A stretch of DNA of 64,000 bases from Rubripirellula tenax (GTDB lineage Bacteria; Planctomycetota; Planctomycetia; Pirellulales; Pirellulaceae). How positions within the stretch are numbered: the first letter of the stretch is position 1; each line of letters begins with the position of its first letter. Made by a program: the position numbers and the translations under genes. The notes under the pieces were generated by a model. The model saw only the letters and a list, made by a program, of their open reading frames with translations, did not search any database and was not told where the DNA came from. Shown in pieces: positions 27,127 to 37,457 of this stretch. The DNA lies in assembly GCF_007860125.1 (NCBI RefSeq), contig NZ_SJPW01000001.1, positions 1,425,900 to 1,489,899 of the forward strand, in the 5' to 3' direction.

Positions 27127-27450
27127 TCAGGCTTCGAAATCAATGTGACCTTCCGACGCAGGTTCCTCTTGCGAAACCTGGGATTCGTTCGGAGTCGGTG
27201 CGTCGGGTTCGTCATCTTTTTCTTGATGACCTTCGAAGGAGTCATACAGTTGGCGACCGTCGCCGCCGCGATCACCCGTTTTCGTGCTAGCGTCGAGCGC
27301 CCCCACTTCTAGATTCTTGCCCGTGGATGAATCAGCGGCGGACTGCTTGTTGGTAGCGTCCGAAGCGATCTTGTCGGCATCGCCACCTTTCGCGGCCGCC
27401 TGTGAAGTTCCCGCGATGCTCGCTGCTGCGGAAGTCGGTTGAATATTCAT
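27127..27450 (-). CDS. Small acidic hypothetical protein
   Basis: A 107-residue hydrophilic protein with no signal peptide or membrane segment. The N-terminal half is Ala/Ser/Thr-rich (SAAASIAGTSQAAAKGGDAD). The middle has GDRGGDGRQLYDSF, and the C-terminal third is Glu/Asp/Pro-rich. No domain is recognised; likely intrinsically disordered. It lies between the ectB promoter region and the AsmA-like gene on the same strand. The 188 bases upstream, to ectB, show nothing else. Confidence 0.6.
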   Translation of the reverse strand: MNIQPTSAAASIAGTSQAAAKGGDADKIASDATNKQSAADSSTGKNLEVGALDASTKTGDRGGDGRQLYDSFEGHQEKDDEPDAPTPNESQVSQEEPASEGHIDFEA

Positions 27451-27544
27451 GTCCGATCGTCCTGTCTGGTGTCTGCCGAGACCCGTCTCGGCGGGTCAGG
27501 TTATCCGGTGTGGATGCTGGTCTGTGTGAAAGGTGTCATGGCGA

Positions 27545-30500
27545 TCATTTGAACCAACCTCGGCTTTGGCTAGCCGAGCGAGGTGAATCGCTTTGTTCCT
27601 CGGCTTCGTGGTTCCCGCCCATGCCCGGAAACATGCGTTCGAGTGTTTGTCCGACGCCATCGAGCGCGCGGCGTTCGATCCGCACATCGTTCACGGGGCC
27701 GCGAACGTCGATCGTCATCAAGGTGTAACGTTGACTGCGCAGAGGACGAACGATCTTGGTGAACGTGTTCTGAGGACTGACACGCGTGTTGAATGTCAGA
27801 TCCAATTCTTGACGTCGATCCAAGGTCCCCCCGCCTTCGAGCGAGACCAAATCGCCCCACAGGTGCACTTTATTGAACGTCGCTGTGTCGCCGAACAAGC
27901 TGAACTCGATCTCGCCGTCGGTGAAGGCGACATCTTCGGTCGGCGTGACGCTGATCAGATTCATCACCTTGACGATCATTGGCAACTGATAAAGGTTTGC
28001 ACCGGAGACTCGCGCCGTCCCAGATCCCTTCAACAGATCGCTGGTTCCCAAGTTGCCTCGCAAATTGGTTTGACCGCTAAACGTTCCAGTGAGGCCGTTA
28101 TCGCCGTGACCAAAGTCCGCCAACAAAGTCGGCACCCGACCCGCCTGAACCGCCATGACGACGTCAAAATCGCCGCTAGACAAGATCACCTCGCCATCAA
28201 GATCAATGGTTCCGCCAAACAGTTTGCCGCGGATCGGTGCCGACGCCGACGTCTCGCCACCGACACCAGCCGCGCGTCGATCGAATGCTCGCTGCCCCAG
28301 GTCCAACCGATCGTTGTTGATCGAAAATGGACCTTGAATGTTGGTGAGCTGCAGATCGTCCACGTGCATCGAATCGATACGGACGGCGCCCGTCGCAAGG
28401 AGTACGGATTCGTTTCGAGTTCCCTGGACCGACACTTCACCCCGCAGCGAATGCACCGGTCCGACATCGGCGATGCGGTTTCCTTCGAGCTGAAGATCCA
28501 AGTCCCAATTGATGACGGGTTCGGGCCGAGCTTCATCGGGGATCGTCAATACGGTGGTGCCCCGGATGCTGACGGGGCCTCGCAACTGCAGCCTTCGCAT
28601 CGCTTCCCGCATTTGCACGGGTAGGGCCGCGATCAGTTCGGCATCGGGGCGCAATCGGCTGCCGCTGTGCAGATTCGTCGACAACACCCAACGCCCGTCT
28701 TCGCCGGGATCGCAGCGACCGTCCGCAGAAATCTTCGACCCGTCGTGACTGGCCTTCAACGATTCGATCTTTACGTTCGATCCGTCGAAGCGCACAACGC
28801 CACCGGTGATGTCCAACCGATAGGGCAGCGCCGGCGGACGAATGCTTAGAATCCGATTGGTCACTTGTCCGTGTTCCAACTGCCTCGCACTGATGTCCAT
28901 TCCGATCGGTGAATCGTTTCCGATTTTGACCAACTGCACATTCAATTCATCCAACACCCCGTTGGGCGAGATTGCGTCCCACACCTGTTGGGTCGAATAG
29001 GGCAAAGAGGAACGCAGCGACTCGTCCATCGGAACGTTCTGGGCCTGGAAGTTCAACATCAGCCGCGATTCGCTGCGATCGACAACGCCGTGATCGGTGA
29101 TGCGATATCCTGATGGCATCGCGCCGGCAACTTCCATTTGATAAGTGCCATCGCAAAGAATCACACCGGCATTCGCGTTGGTGGCGCGGAAGCCGGACAT
29201 CTTCACCAAATGATTCTCGACACGAATCTTCCCCGAAACGTTATACAACGGGTAGGCGAACTTTTCGTAACGCATATGTCCATCGATCACGTCCAAATCG
29301 ATGGTCCGCGTTTGCCGTCCGGCCGCATCGGTCGCGAAGACGGCCATTGCCAACCGAACCGAACCGCGGGGACGTAGCGAACGAACGAACGATTCCAGTC
29401 CGCTCTGTTCGGCCAACCGCGGCGTTAACGATTGCAACAACGTGTTGTCGATCGGGATGGGGCCATCGGTTTGAACGACGAAAGACTTTTCGTTCGTGAT
29501 GCCCGGCTTGGTCGGCAATCGAAACGCACAAAGCATGCGATTGCTGGATACACGACCACTAAGTCCGTCACTCGAAACGATGCCGGATCGCAGTTCGATT
29601 CGGCCGACGACTTGCTCGATCGGGTAAGGAAACTTTTCGTAGCGAACATCAACACCGTGACACGTCAGATCCGCGTTGGTGTCCCATCCGCCGACTCCAT
29701 GGACAAGGCTTGCATCGATGTCGACACGGCCGAGCGGCTGAATCTTGTGCCACTGTTCCTGCAGCGATGGTGGAAGCGACGCGGCCAACCGCTCGTCCAA
29801 TAACAAACCTCGTGTCTTGACCGTCAACGTTGCCGGCGACGGCCATTGGTGGCCGTCCAACCGACCGTTGACGATGCGAACGATGGCGTCACCCAAGTTG
29901 GCTTGCCCGCCGTCGACCGTGATCCCCGACGGATCGCAAACAACCACTCCCCTTAGCTGCGACAACGGCAACGGCAATGCGAGATGCTCGAACCGACCGT
30001 CGTGGACATTCGTCTGCACGCGATAGTCGACTTTTCCCGTCGCAGCTTTGTGATACGAAATCGACGTGTCGCAAGCACACGTCAAGTCTTTTGCGTTTCG
30101 TAAAAAATCGCTCCACGCCGATGGAAGGCTGTCGTACAGTCGACGATTGAAGTGAACGCCGGTTGCAGCGCACAAAACATCGACCGAACCGCCGACGTTG
30201 GTGATCTTCAGCTTGATGTCTTTGGCAAAGTCGGCGACGCCGGTCACAGTAATCTCGTGATCCGTCGATCCGTCGGCTCGGGTCCGATTGACCACCAACG
30301 CACGCTCCAGTTCGGCGTCAATCCATCGGCTGGACGCGTCATCGCCAAACAACCGCAAGTGAATTTGACTCAAATCGATTCGCGGCGCCGCCGGGCCGAG
30401 CTGCGGCAGCGGCAGTAAAACCGCCAAAGAAGAATCGCCGTTTTCACGCAGCCAAACGTTTGCGGTGACTCCTTCGACGACCACACGCCGCGTTACCAAC

Positions 30501-30940
30501 GGGTTCTGCTGGTCGAGTAGCTTTTCGATTTGAAAGTCACCCATCACGGTGATCCGTTCGATCCGGACCATCTCGCGACTGCGAAGCGAAAGCATGGACG
30601 TCGGCTCGCTGATCCGCAGGTCTTCCAAAACCAAACCGATGTTGGGATCAAAGTGTCCCCGACGTACCGAGATGTTGTGATTGGGGTAGTGCGTTTGAAG
30701 TTGGCAAATGAATTTCCGCCGAACCGTTTCGCCGATCGTCTGTGGTGCTAGCGAACGGATCGCGAAACAGGCCGCGGCAATGATCAGCGCAGCGAACAGC
30801 CACCGTGACATACGTCCCGATTGACGAGGCTTCGCAGCTTCCGTGTTGCCGGCCAAATCTTCCGTGCCTTCCAATGGCTCTGCGCAGCCGTTTGCCCGGT
30901 GATTCTTCACCTTGGTGGGGCAAAAATAGCCCGACTGCAT
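27545..30940 (-). CDS. AsmA/TamB-like large envelope protein
   Basis: An 1131-residue protein with one N-terminal transmembrane helix (SRWLFAALIIAAACFAIRSL, residues about 45-65) preceded by a cytoplasmic segment; ATG at codon 44 is an alternative start. The remainder is long, beta-rich and repetitive, with recurrent blocks such as MRYEKFAYPLYNVSGKIRVE and VRYEKFPYPIEQVVGRIELR. A C-terminal AsmA-like part (GTFSGQTNLRGNLGTSDLLKGSGTARVSG, split across positions about 990-1030) has LTFNTRVSPQNTFTKI near the end. Such proteins bridge the periplasm and are linked to lipid transport or outer-membrane assembly. It has a 24-base gap to the upstream membrane gene, suggesting one operon with the GT2. 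Confidence 0.75.
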   Translation of the reverse strand: MQSGYFCPTKVKNHRANGCAEPLEGTEDLAGNTEAAKPRQSGRMSRWLFAALIIAAACFAIRSLAPQTIGETVRRKFICQLQTHYPNHNISVRRGHFDPNIGLVLEDLRISEPTSMLSLRSREMVRIERITVMGDFQIEKLLDQQNPLVTRRVVVEGVTANVWLRENGDSSLAVLLPLPQLGPAAPRIDLSQIHLRLFGDDASSRWIDAELERALVVNRTRADGSTDHEITVTGVADFAKDIKLKITNVGGSVDVLCAATGVHFNRRLYDSLPSAWSDFLRNAKDLTCACDTSISYHKAATGKVDYRVQTNVHDGRFEHLALPLPLSQLRGVVVCDPSGITVDGGQANLGDAIVRIVNGRLDGHQWPSPATLTVKTRGLLLDERLAASLPPSLQEQWHKIQPLGRVDIDASLVHGVGGWDTNADLTCHGVDVRYEKFPYPIEQVVGRIELRSGIVSSDGLSGRVSSNRMLCAFRLPTKPGITNEKSFVVQTDGPIPIDNTLLQSLTPRLAEQSGLESFVRSLRPRGSVRLAMAVFATDAAGRQTRTIDLDVIDGHMRYEKFAYPLYNVSGKIRVENHLVKMSGFRATNANAGVILCDGTYQMEVAGAMPSGYRITDHGVVDRSESRLMLNFQAQNVPMDESLRSSLPYSTQQVWDAISPNGVLDELNVQLVKIGNDSPIGMDISARQLEHGQVTNRILSIRPPALPYRLDITGGVVRFDGSNVKIESLKASHDGSKISADGRCDPGEDGRWVLSTNLHSGSRLRPDAELIAALPVQMREAMRRLQLRGPVSIRGTTVLTIPDEARPEPVINWDLDLQLEGNRIADVGPVHSLRGEVSVQGTRNESVLLATGAVRIDSMHVDDLQLTNIQGPFSINNDRLDLGQRAFDRRAAGVGGETSASAPIRGKLFGGTIDLDGEVILSSGDFDVVMAVQAGRVPTLLADFGHGDNGLTGTFSGQTNLRGNLGTSDLLKGSGTARVSGANLYQLPMIVKVMNLISVTPTEDVAFTDGEIEFSLFGDTATFNKVHLWGDLVSLEGGGTLDRRQELDLTFNTRVSPQNTFTKIVRPLRSQRYTLMTIDVRGPVNDVRIERRALDGVGQTLERMFPGMGGNHEAEEQSDSPRSASQSRGWFK

Positions 30941-30963
30941 CCGACCGGATGGTACGCCCGTGG

Positions 30964-32583
30964 CTAAGCGTCAATCCACCCCAAAAACTGCCAAAAACGG
31001 TACAGCCACGGTGATTGCCAAGGCGACGAGAGCGCCGTCGACATCGAAAAGATACTCATTGCTAGCAATGCCCACACCGACCGCCGGCCGAGCGTCGAAC
31101 GAACACACGCGTCGATGGCGACCGCAACCATTGCTAGCCAAAGCGGCGCAAACCACAACAACCAGCGTAAACACGTGCTAACCCCACCGTAATTGCGATC
31201 AATCATCGGTCGGAACAGATAGAAAGCAAAACAGACCAAGGTTGCTAGCAAGATCGCGGCAACCATCCGCCGGTATTCGGGCGGCCCCGTCCGCAGCGAC
31301 ATCGCAAAACCAAAAGGCAGCAGACACCAGATCGGCGTCAACGAAAAAAGACCGTAATGACCGAAGGTCATATGGAAAAAGTAGATCCATCGCGACGGTT
31401 CGCCGCGGTCGACACCGCGGCGACGCCCGTCTTGCCAGTAGCTTCCCGGGTACTCGTACCAGTCATCCCAGCGCGAAAGCTGCCATCCGGTTTCGTCACG
31501 AACCAGGGCGAACGATCGGTCGTCGGCAAACACGCGGTAACGCTTCGATTCGTCCGAGGGCTTGATTGCGAACGTCGCTTCCGCCGGTACCAACCCGCGA
31601 TCGACGATCACCCGCTGAACGTCTGTGGCGAGTTGTTGGTCGGGGGATTCGGTGGAAGCTTCAAAGTGGGCGACCACAGCGCCGACGCCGCGATGGGCAT
31701 AGGGCGGACGGAGACTTTCGTGCGCAATCCACGTCGTGGCGAAGAACGCGACCGCGACGACCGCTACACCGCCCGCCATCGGAATCACGGATCGACGATC
31801 CAACCAAACGGCAAGCACGCCCCAGAAAACGGCCATCGAAAGTGCTGGCAACTCGTTGGCCGCCGCGAATGCCGCCAACATCCCCATCGCGCACCAGGAG
31901 CACGCGCTGACTCGCAGCGAGTCGCCACGTTGGGCGCCCGCGATCCGGTCCCCCGCCGACAAATAGATCGCCATGGCCGCCGCCATCGACGCGGCGGCGG
32001 GCAAGTGGTTGTTCAACGAGACCGTGAACGGCAACATCATCGTCCCGAAACAAGTCGCCGCGACGGACATCACCTGCCCTTCGACCGACTCGCAAACGCG
32101 ACGGATCACCGCGGTGGTCGCAACCAGAAACACCGCCAACATGGGCAGGTTCACCAGCGCTAAGATCAACCGGGGCACATAGATCGGCTGGGCCGTCATC
32201 GTCATGCCGGTACTCAGGTGCACCAACTTGTAAACGCCAGCGACCATTGTCGGAAACAGCGGCGGCTTGCTGCTGTAGTAGTGCAACTTGCCATCCGCCC
32301 CCGTATGCCGGACCTTGTCGATCGTCCCCCATGGACGACGGTTGCGGTGGATCGGATTGGCAATTTCGATTTGACGGTCGATCGCATAGGTCCCGTCTTC
32401 GACCAGGCTGGCGATCGTACACCAGCGACTGCGATCATTCGCCGACAGAAACGCGGTGTCGCCTTCGGCGCTGGTCACCGTCGCGATTCGACCAGCCGCG
32501 ATCGCCACCGAGACCAGGATCATGGTGCCCAGAATCGTTCGAATCATTCGGTGATGGTCCGTGTCGTTGCGCATGTTAGTCAT
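30964..32583 (-). CDS. Polytopic membrane protein, probable GT-C type glycosyltransferase
   Basis: A 539-residue protein with about 10 hydrophobic segments. The first extracytoplasmic loop has SANDRSRWCTIASLVEDGTY and then HYYSSKPPLFPTMVAGVYKL; the SKPPLFP block resembles the HPPL segment of PMT/ArnT-like GT-C enzymes, which use polyprenyl-phosphate sugars. A soluble loop occurs near residues 300-390. The ATG overlaps the stop of the upstream GT2 by 4 bases. That pairing suggests that the GT2 makes the lipid-linked sugar and this protein transfers it; this is inference. No catalytic proof is visible. Confidence 0.6.
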   Translation of the reverse strand: MTNMRNDTDHHRMIRTILGTMILVSVAIAAGRIATVTSAEGDTAFLSANDRSRWCTIASLVEDGTYAIDRQIEIANPIHRNRRPWGTIDKVRHTGADGKLHYYSSKPPLFPTMVAGVYKLVHLSTGMTMTAQPIYVPRLILALVNLPMLAVFLVATTAVIRRVCESVEGQVMSVAATCFGTMMLPFTVSLNNHLPAAASMAAAMAIYLSAGDRIAGAQRGDSLRVSACSWCAMGMLAAFAAANELPALSMAVFWGVLAVWLDRRSVIPMAGGVAVVAVAFFATTWIAHESLRPPYAHRGVGAVVAHFEASTESPDQQLATDVQRVIVDRGLVPAEATFAIKPSDESKRYRVFADDRSFALVRDETGWQLSRWDDWYEYPGSYWQDGRRRGVDRGEPSRWIYFFHMTFGHYGLFSLTPIWCLLPFGFAMSLRTGPPEYRRMVAAILLATLVCFAFYLFRPMIDRNYGGVSTCLRWLLWFAPLWLAMVAVAIDACVRSTLGRRSVWALLAMSIFSMSTALSSPWQSPWLYRFWQFLGWIDA

Positions 32584-33620
32584 TCGACGGTGTTGATTCG
32601 CCCGTGCTCATCCGACTGGGGCAATCGCTTTGCGACACTGTAAACGCTGGTCCGATTATCCGTTCGCGACACGATCAGTTCCGCCAGCAATCCTGCCAAC
32701 ATGAATTGGGCGCCCAGCAAGACCGAAAAGATGCAGTAGTAAAAAATCGCGGTCTCGTGCAGATGCAGATCCGCCATCGAGTCCGATAATCGCGAAATCA
32801 CCCAACGTGCCGTCAAGTAAATCATGCCGACACCACCGGCCGCAAAGAAGAACATTCCGAAACCGCCGATCAAGTGCAACGGTCGCCCCGGAAAGCTGGT
32901 CAATAAATAGATCGTGATCAGATCCAGAAAGCCTTTGATCAGTCGCGACACGCCGTACTTTGACCGCCCAAATTTCCGGGCGTGATGCAGCACTTCGATT
33001 TCGCCGACGCGCCAACCGCGGGCGGCGGCCAAGACGGGAACGAACCGATGTCGTTCGCCGTACAGCCGCACTTCCTCGAAGATCTCGCGGCGATACGCCT
33101 TGTACCCGCAATTGTGATCGTGCAACTTCACCCCCGTCATCCGGCTGACCAAGGCGTTGAAGACGCGGCTGGGAAAGACCTTGTGCCAAGGATCGTGCCG
33201 AACCCGTTTCCATCCGCTGACGACGTCGTAACCTTCGTCCATCTTGGCCAAGAAACGTGGAATCTCGTCAGGATCGTCCTGCAAATCCGCATCCATCGTG
33301 ATTGCAATCTCGCCCGTCGCGGCGGCGAACCCGGCTTCCAGCGCGGCCGCTTTTCCAAAGTTACGTCGGAACCCGATCGCCCGGGTTTGATCGTCGACGG
33401 CTATCAACGACTGGATCACTTGCCACGAATCGTCGGTCGATCCGTCATCGACAAAGACAATTTCCCGATCGATACCACTGGCATCGCAAACTTGAACAAT
33501 CCTGGCATGCAACTTCGCAAGCGATTCCGATTCGTCCAACGTCGGAATCACGAACGACACACGTCGATTCCGATCGCTATCCTCATCGAGTTTGGTTGCG
33601 GGTGATGACAGGTCGCTCAA
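32580..33620 (-). CDS. Family 2 glycosyltransferase, GtrB/DPMS-like, with C-terminal membrane helices
   Basis: A 346-residue enzyme. FVIPTLDESESLAKL begins the GT-A fold, FVDDGSTDDSW and TMDADLQDDPDEIP (DxD) bind the nucleotide sugar, and GRSKYGVSRLIKGF is the family segment before two C-terminal transmembrane helices. It should transfer a sugar from a nucleotide donor to polyprenyl phosphate at the inner membrane. The first usable start is TTG at 33620; GTG codons slightly downstream are alternatives. It is coupled to the GT-C-like gene. The 186 bases upstream (33621-33806) contain nothing I can assign. Confidence 0.87.
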   Translation of the reverse strand: MSDLSSPATKLDEDSDRNRRVSFVIPTLDESESLAKLHARIVQVCDASGIDREIVFVDDGSTDDSWQVIQSLIAVDDQTRAIGFRRNFGKAAALEAGFAAATGEIAITMDADLQDDPDEIPRFLAKMDEGYDVVSGWKRVRHDPWHKVFPSRVFNALVSRMTGVKLHDHNCGYKAYRREIFEEVRLYGERHRFVPVLAAARGWRVGEIEVLHHARKFGRSKYGVSRLIKGFLDLITIYLLTSFPGRPLHLIGGFGMFFFAAGGVGMIYLTARWVISRLSDSMADLHLHETAIFYYCIFSVLLGAQFMLAGLLAELIVSRTDNRTSVYSVAKRLPQSDEHGRINTVE

Positions 33621-33806
33621 GGAAGCCCAATCAGAAAACGAGTCTCAGAAAACTTGGCACAGGGTGGGGATGCGAGATGTCACCCAGTATGATCGCCCGC
33701 GGTTGACGAACCAACCCGTCGCGATCGCCGCTGAGCGTGATTGGCAGGCAAGACCAAAGACAAGCTGACCTGTGTTTTTCGGCCATTTGCGTTTTCCGAC
33801 CAATCG

Positions 33807-36800
33807 TTAGCGGCCCCACGCGATGTCGTCACCTTCGATCAATAGGTAGCGACCGTCGACGGCTAAATCTGAATACGACTGTTCTCTGCCATCGGGCCAG
33901 CGGACCGAAACGGTGACATCGTCACCAGCGGCCCCTAGACCGAAATGCACGACTTGTTCGTTGCGACCTTCGTAACCATCGCCGGTAGCAACCAAGGTTG
34001 TTCGTTGCAACGAACCTGTGTGAATCGTCACGGATGCTCCGATGGCGTCGCGTTCCGACGCTGTCCCTGCTAGTTCGAATTGGATCCAGTGGTTCATTGT
34101 CTGCGTTCGGTTTTCCAATAGTTGCATGGGTGCCATCAAATCAGCGACCACAGCGTCCATTTTCCCGTCCCGGTTGTGGTCCAACCGGATCACACATCGG
34201 CCCAACTGCGGCTTAGTCCAGAACGAGTCATCGGCATGGTCGGCCGGTTCGAAGTGGTTACCGCGATTGATCAACAACTGCGGCAACATTTTAAACGGCA
34301 CGTCGATGTGCGAAAGATCGTCGATGTGCCCGTTCGCGATCATGACATCCAAAAACGAATCATTGTCCACATCGATGGCTTGTGCGCCGAAACCTAGAAC
34401 TCCTTCGCTGACTCGATCCAATTGGTACTGGGGCGCGGCATCACGGTAACTGCCTAGCGACGACTGCAAATACAAATTCCACCACTCGTCGATCCAATTC
34501 GTTACCATGAAATCGGACAATCCGTTGTTGTCAAAGTCACCCGACGCGACACCCATGCACGCGCTGGCTTCGCCACGGGAACTGAATGCGCATCCCATCG
34601 CGACGGCCTTGTCGTCGAATTCGATAGCGGCCGATGGGACACCGGCGTTGGAAGCATCGCTTTGGCTTCGCGACCAAACTTGGTTCGGACGCGTATCGTT
34701 GGCGACAAACATTTCCAAGCCCGGCTGACCGTCAAGATCGGTAACCACCAAACCCAACCCCGGATGGTTGCTGCCCCCGTCCAACGCGACCTCGTCAAGA
34801 TCGCCCGCCGCTGATTGGACCCAAACGCGATCCATCGCAGAACGAAACATCAAAGGCCCGGGGTAGACCAATAAGAATCCTTCGGGCGTGACATCGACGG
34901 GTTCAAAAATCTTCGGATCGTCAACGTGATTGACTTCGATGATATCAGGGATCGCGTCACCGCTCACATCGGCGATTGCGACCGCCATTGTAAAGTCAGA
35001 CGGATTCTGATTGGCCCGATCGGTTGCTTGCCGAAAGGTTCCATCACCCTGGTTGATCATCCATTGGTTGACGCCCAAATTGCCGACCACGAGATCGGGG
35101 AAACCGTCCTGATTCAGATCACCAGCCGTCACGCACATACAGTATCCGTCGTCGCCTGCGTTGCTGGGCTCGGTCACCGCGACGAATCGCTCGGGTAGCC
35201 GACGAAACAATTGATTGGACAACTTTGCCTGGGCACCCGGCGGGTCACCATCGCCCTGTCCGCAATAGAGATCCGCCCATCCGTCACAGTCAAAATCGAA
35301 TGCCGCAACACCAGCGCCGAACGCTTGATAGATTTGAAAGTTCTTGGTTCGCGGAACCGCAGCATTGACGTATGTGAAATCCAATCCCAACTCGGCGGCG
35401 ACGGCCACCAAACTTGGTCGAACTGCATGGGCGGTCCGAACACCTGGGTTAGGCGCGGGCGACGTCGGACCATCCGTTGCCAATCGATGCAAACGCAACT
35501 CCGACGGCAACGCGAATTCCGACGGTTCAAGGCCCGCCAAACGCCTTCGCATTTGATCGGATGCTGGTTCGTCACGCAGCCGCGTTAATCGCGATGGGAC
35601 CCCAACGGCGATTTCCGAATCGGGATGACGCGACGCGACGATCCTCAACCATGCTGCGGCTTGTTGGTTTAGACCCAGCCATTCCAAGTCGTCGACCAGG
35701 TCGCTGCCGGCTCGCAAATCATCGGGATTCCCCTGACCGATCGCACCACCCGCTTGCGACGCGGCGATCAAACGCCCCAGTCGTTCGTCAACCGACTCGG
35801 CAGCTTTGACGTCACCGATCTGAATCAATGACGCAGACAAACGCTCGTGAAGGATGTGGTGCGTCGTGTCTCGCTTGAGTGCTTCCAAGTAGCATCGCAC
35901 GGCACTCCGGTGCGTTCCCTTGCTCGTTTCATAGTCACCTTTTGCCATCCAATACTGGGGCACGCTTTCGACATCGGCGTTCGTTCGTGAAAACAATGCT
36001 TTTAGATCCTCGAACTGCTGCAACTCGGCCAGCGATGCGGCCAGAAACGCGTAGGCAACCGGATCGACGGAACGGGGGTTCGACGCAGTCCACTGCGTCA
36101 CCAAATCGGCCGCTTCACGGGGACGCTTTTCACCGAGCAACCCAAGCACTCGGGCCAGCGGTCCCTCCTGGATCGATTCGGCCAAGGAAAGGTCCGTCGG
36201 AGTTTGCGTCATCGACCACGGCACCGATACCTGCAGCAATGATCGCAATTCGCTTTCGGTCACTTCGCCCGAATCCAGTAGCGGCGTAAGGACTTCCGCG
36301 GCCTCGTACCGCCAACCCACACGATTCAAAAAATTGGCTAGCTTGTGCCGAATCATCGCCACATCGGGCAGGCGACTCATGACGGCGTAGTACTTTTCTT
36401 TGGCCGGATCCACTTGTCCGATCGCCGCCAACCAATCCGCCGACTGCCCCGCCGCAGCGATGCCATAGTTGGGGTCGTCGATCGGGATCCCGTCCAACAT
36501 CGCCGCCGCCGAAGCGAGCGAGCCGTGGCGACTTTCGATCTGGGCGGACAAAAAGATCGCGGCGGAGTGCCCGGGTTGGCGAATCAAAATTTGCCTCAGC
36601 GCGTTTTGCGCTGCGTCGGGCTTGCCCACTTCCATCGCTTGCTGGGCGAGCATCAGCAGTTCGTCAATCGAAGCTCCGACGTCTTCGGTATCCTCGGGGA
36701 CCGTGGCCGTGACTTCCGTGGGCGCTGGCGGCAAACGCTGCTCGACCGAAGTGTCTCGCGGTGGAGTGGCGGTTTTGTTGCTTTTTTTCTGGCATCCACC

Positions 36801-36899
36801 CGCCACCAAAGCCCCCAGTGAGGCAATCGTAATCACCGTTAAAAGCTGCCGGACCGACGTTGCGACACGCAGTCGCGGGGACGAAGTGTGTGGGCACAT
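33807..36899 (-). CDS. TPR - FG-GAP - UnbV/ASPIC (CRTAC family) lipoprotein, copy A
   Basis: About 1030 residues. ATG 36899 gives a type II signal peptide with lipobox LVAGGC; the longer frame to 36971 does not. Residues about 60-420 are TPR-like helical repeats. Residues about 520-920 are an FG-GAP/VCBS beta-propeller with many Asp-rich calcium-type loops (DFDCDGWADLY, DLNQDGFPDLVVGNLG, DVSGDAIPDI, DNDSFLDVMIANGH, DHNRDGKMDAVV). The C-terminus is an UnbV/ASPIC domain (GASVTIHTG, VVHFGLGAAGDDVTVSVRWPDG). Found on the cell surface in planctomycetes; function unestablished. A paralogue lies at 41192-44269. Confidence 0.85.
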   Translation of the reverse strand: MCPHTSSPRLRVATSVRQLLTVITIASLGALVAGGCQKKSNKTATPPRDTSVEQRLPPAPTEVTATVPEDTEDVGASIDELLMLAQQAMEVGKPDAAQNALRQILIRQPGHSAAIFLSAQIESRHGSLASAAAMLDGIPIDDPNYGIAAAGQSADWLAAIGQVDPAKEKYYAVMSRLPDVAMIRHKLANFLNRVGWRYEAAEVLTPLLDSGEVTESELRSLLQVSVPWSMTQTPTDLSLAESIQEGPLARVLGLLGEKRPREAADLVTQWTASNPRSVDPVAYAFLAASLAELQQFEDLKALFSRTNADVESVPQYWMAKGDYETSKGTHRSAVRCYLEALKRDTTHHILHERLSASLIQIGDVKAAESVDERLGRLIAASQAGGAIGQGNPDDLRAGSDLVDDLEWLGLNQQAAAWLRIVASRHPDSEIAVGVPSRLTRLRDEPASDQMRRRLAGLEPSEFALPSELRLHRLATDGPTSPAPNPGVRTAHAVRPSLVAVAAELGLDFTYVNAAVPRTKNFQIYQAFGAGVAAFDFDCDGWADLYCGQGDGDPPGAQAKLSNQLFRRLPERFVAVTEPSNAGDDGYCMCVTAGDLNQDGFPDLVVGNLGVNQWMINQGDGTFRQATDRANQNPSDFTMAVAIADVSGDAIPDIIEVNHVDDPKIFEPVDVTPEGFLLVYPGPLMFRSAMDRVWVQSAAGDLDEVALDGGSNHPGLGLVVTDLDGQPGLEMFVANDTRPNQVWSRSQSDASNAGVPSAAIEFDDKAVAMGCAFSSRGEASACMGVASGDFDNNGLSDFMVTNWIDEWWNLYLQSSLGSYRDAAPQYQLDRVSEGVLGFGAQAIDVDNDSFLDVMIANGHIDDLSHIDVPFKMLPQLLINRGNHFEPADHADDSFWTKPQLGRCVIRLDHNRDGKMDAVVADLMAPMQLLENRTQTMNHWIQFELAGTASERDAIGASVTIHTGSLQRTTLVATGDGYEGRNEQVVHFGLGAAGDDVTVSVRWPDGREQSYSDLAVDGRYLLIEGDDIAWGR

Positions 36900-37457
36900 A
36901 GTGGGATATTTCGAACGAACCGTGAAAGAAGCTTGCGGAAACCGTTGTATCCGATCGAAGCCCGTCATCAATTTGCCAATTTAATTTGCGTTCTACCGAC
37001 AAACCGGCGCCCGACAAACCGGCGAACAACGAAAAGACCCCGAACCGATGGAGACGCCCACGCACCCCACGCAAATCGTTGCCCAACTTAGACCACTCGG
37101 TGGCGAACCAGAGGAGCCGCAATTCCAAAAAAGCCAATGAATTGCGACATTGCGCTAAGGAATTGCGACTCAACCTGAGTGATTTCGCCCGGTCTCTGAA
37201 AGCGGTACCAAAAGGACTTCGTCGACATGCCGGCCCGACCGCTGGCGAAAAACACCCCCTCCACAGGACCAAGCAATACAGCCCCTCCCAGCTCCCTTAT
37301 CTTCGCGATTGCGCCGCAATCCGTTCCCTAAAGCATGGACATTCGTTTTAAGATTCACTACTATGTACCAATATGTACGGGCATTCAGTTTCACGGTTTT
37401 CACGTTTGACTTGAAATCGCCTTCAATTCTTGGTGTTTTCTTTCTCAGGAGTTTTTG
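36900..37457. other. Gene-free divergent region between CRTAC copy A and the DUF1559 gene
   Basis: This 558-base stretch separates two divergent genes and must hold both promoters. I see no convincing coding frame. It contains a 14-bp direct repeat (separately listed), an AT-rich 3' part near 37320-37440, and a clear AGGAG just before the ATG at 37458. No confident -35/-10 pair could be assigned by eye. Confidence 0.5.
36996..37024. repeat. 14-bp direct repeat in divergent promoter region
   Basis: CCGACAAACCGGCG occurs at 36996-37009 and again at 37011-37024, with one base between copies (15-base period). The location between two divergent genes would allow a regulator-binding role, but replication slippage is as likely. 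Confidence 0.6.

Noticed and set aside
31357-32163. Plus-strand frame of 268 residues
   Set aside because: Antisense to the polytopic membrane protein; Arg/His-rich shadow translation.
33621-33806. Possible small gene upstream of the GT2
   Set aside because: No frame with a plausible start and composition was found.
36986-37351. Frame of 121 residues in the divergent region
   Set aside because: Composition (Arg/Lys/Pro-rich) and lack of a ribosome site or domain suggest a chance frame in promoter DNA.
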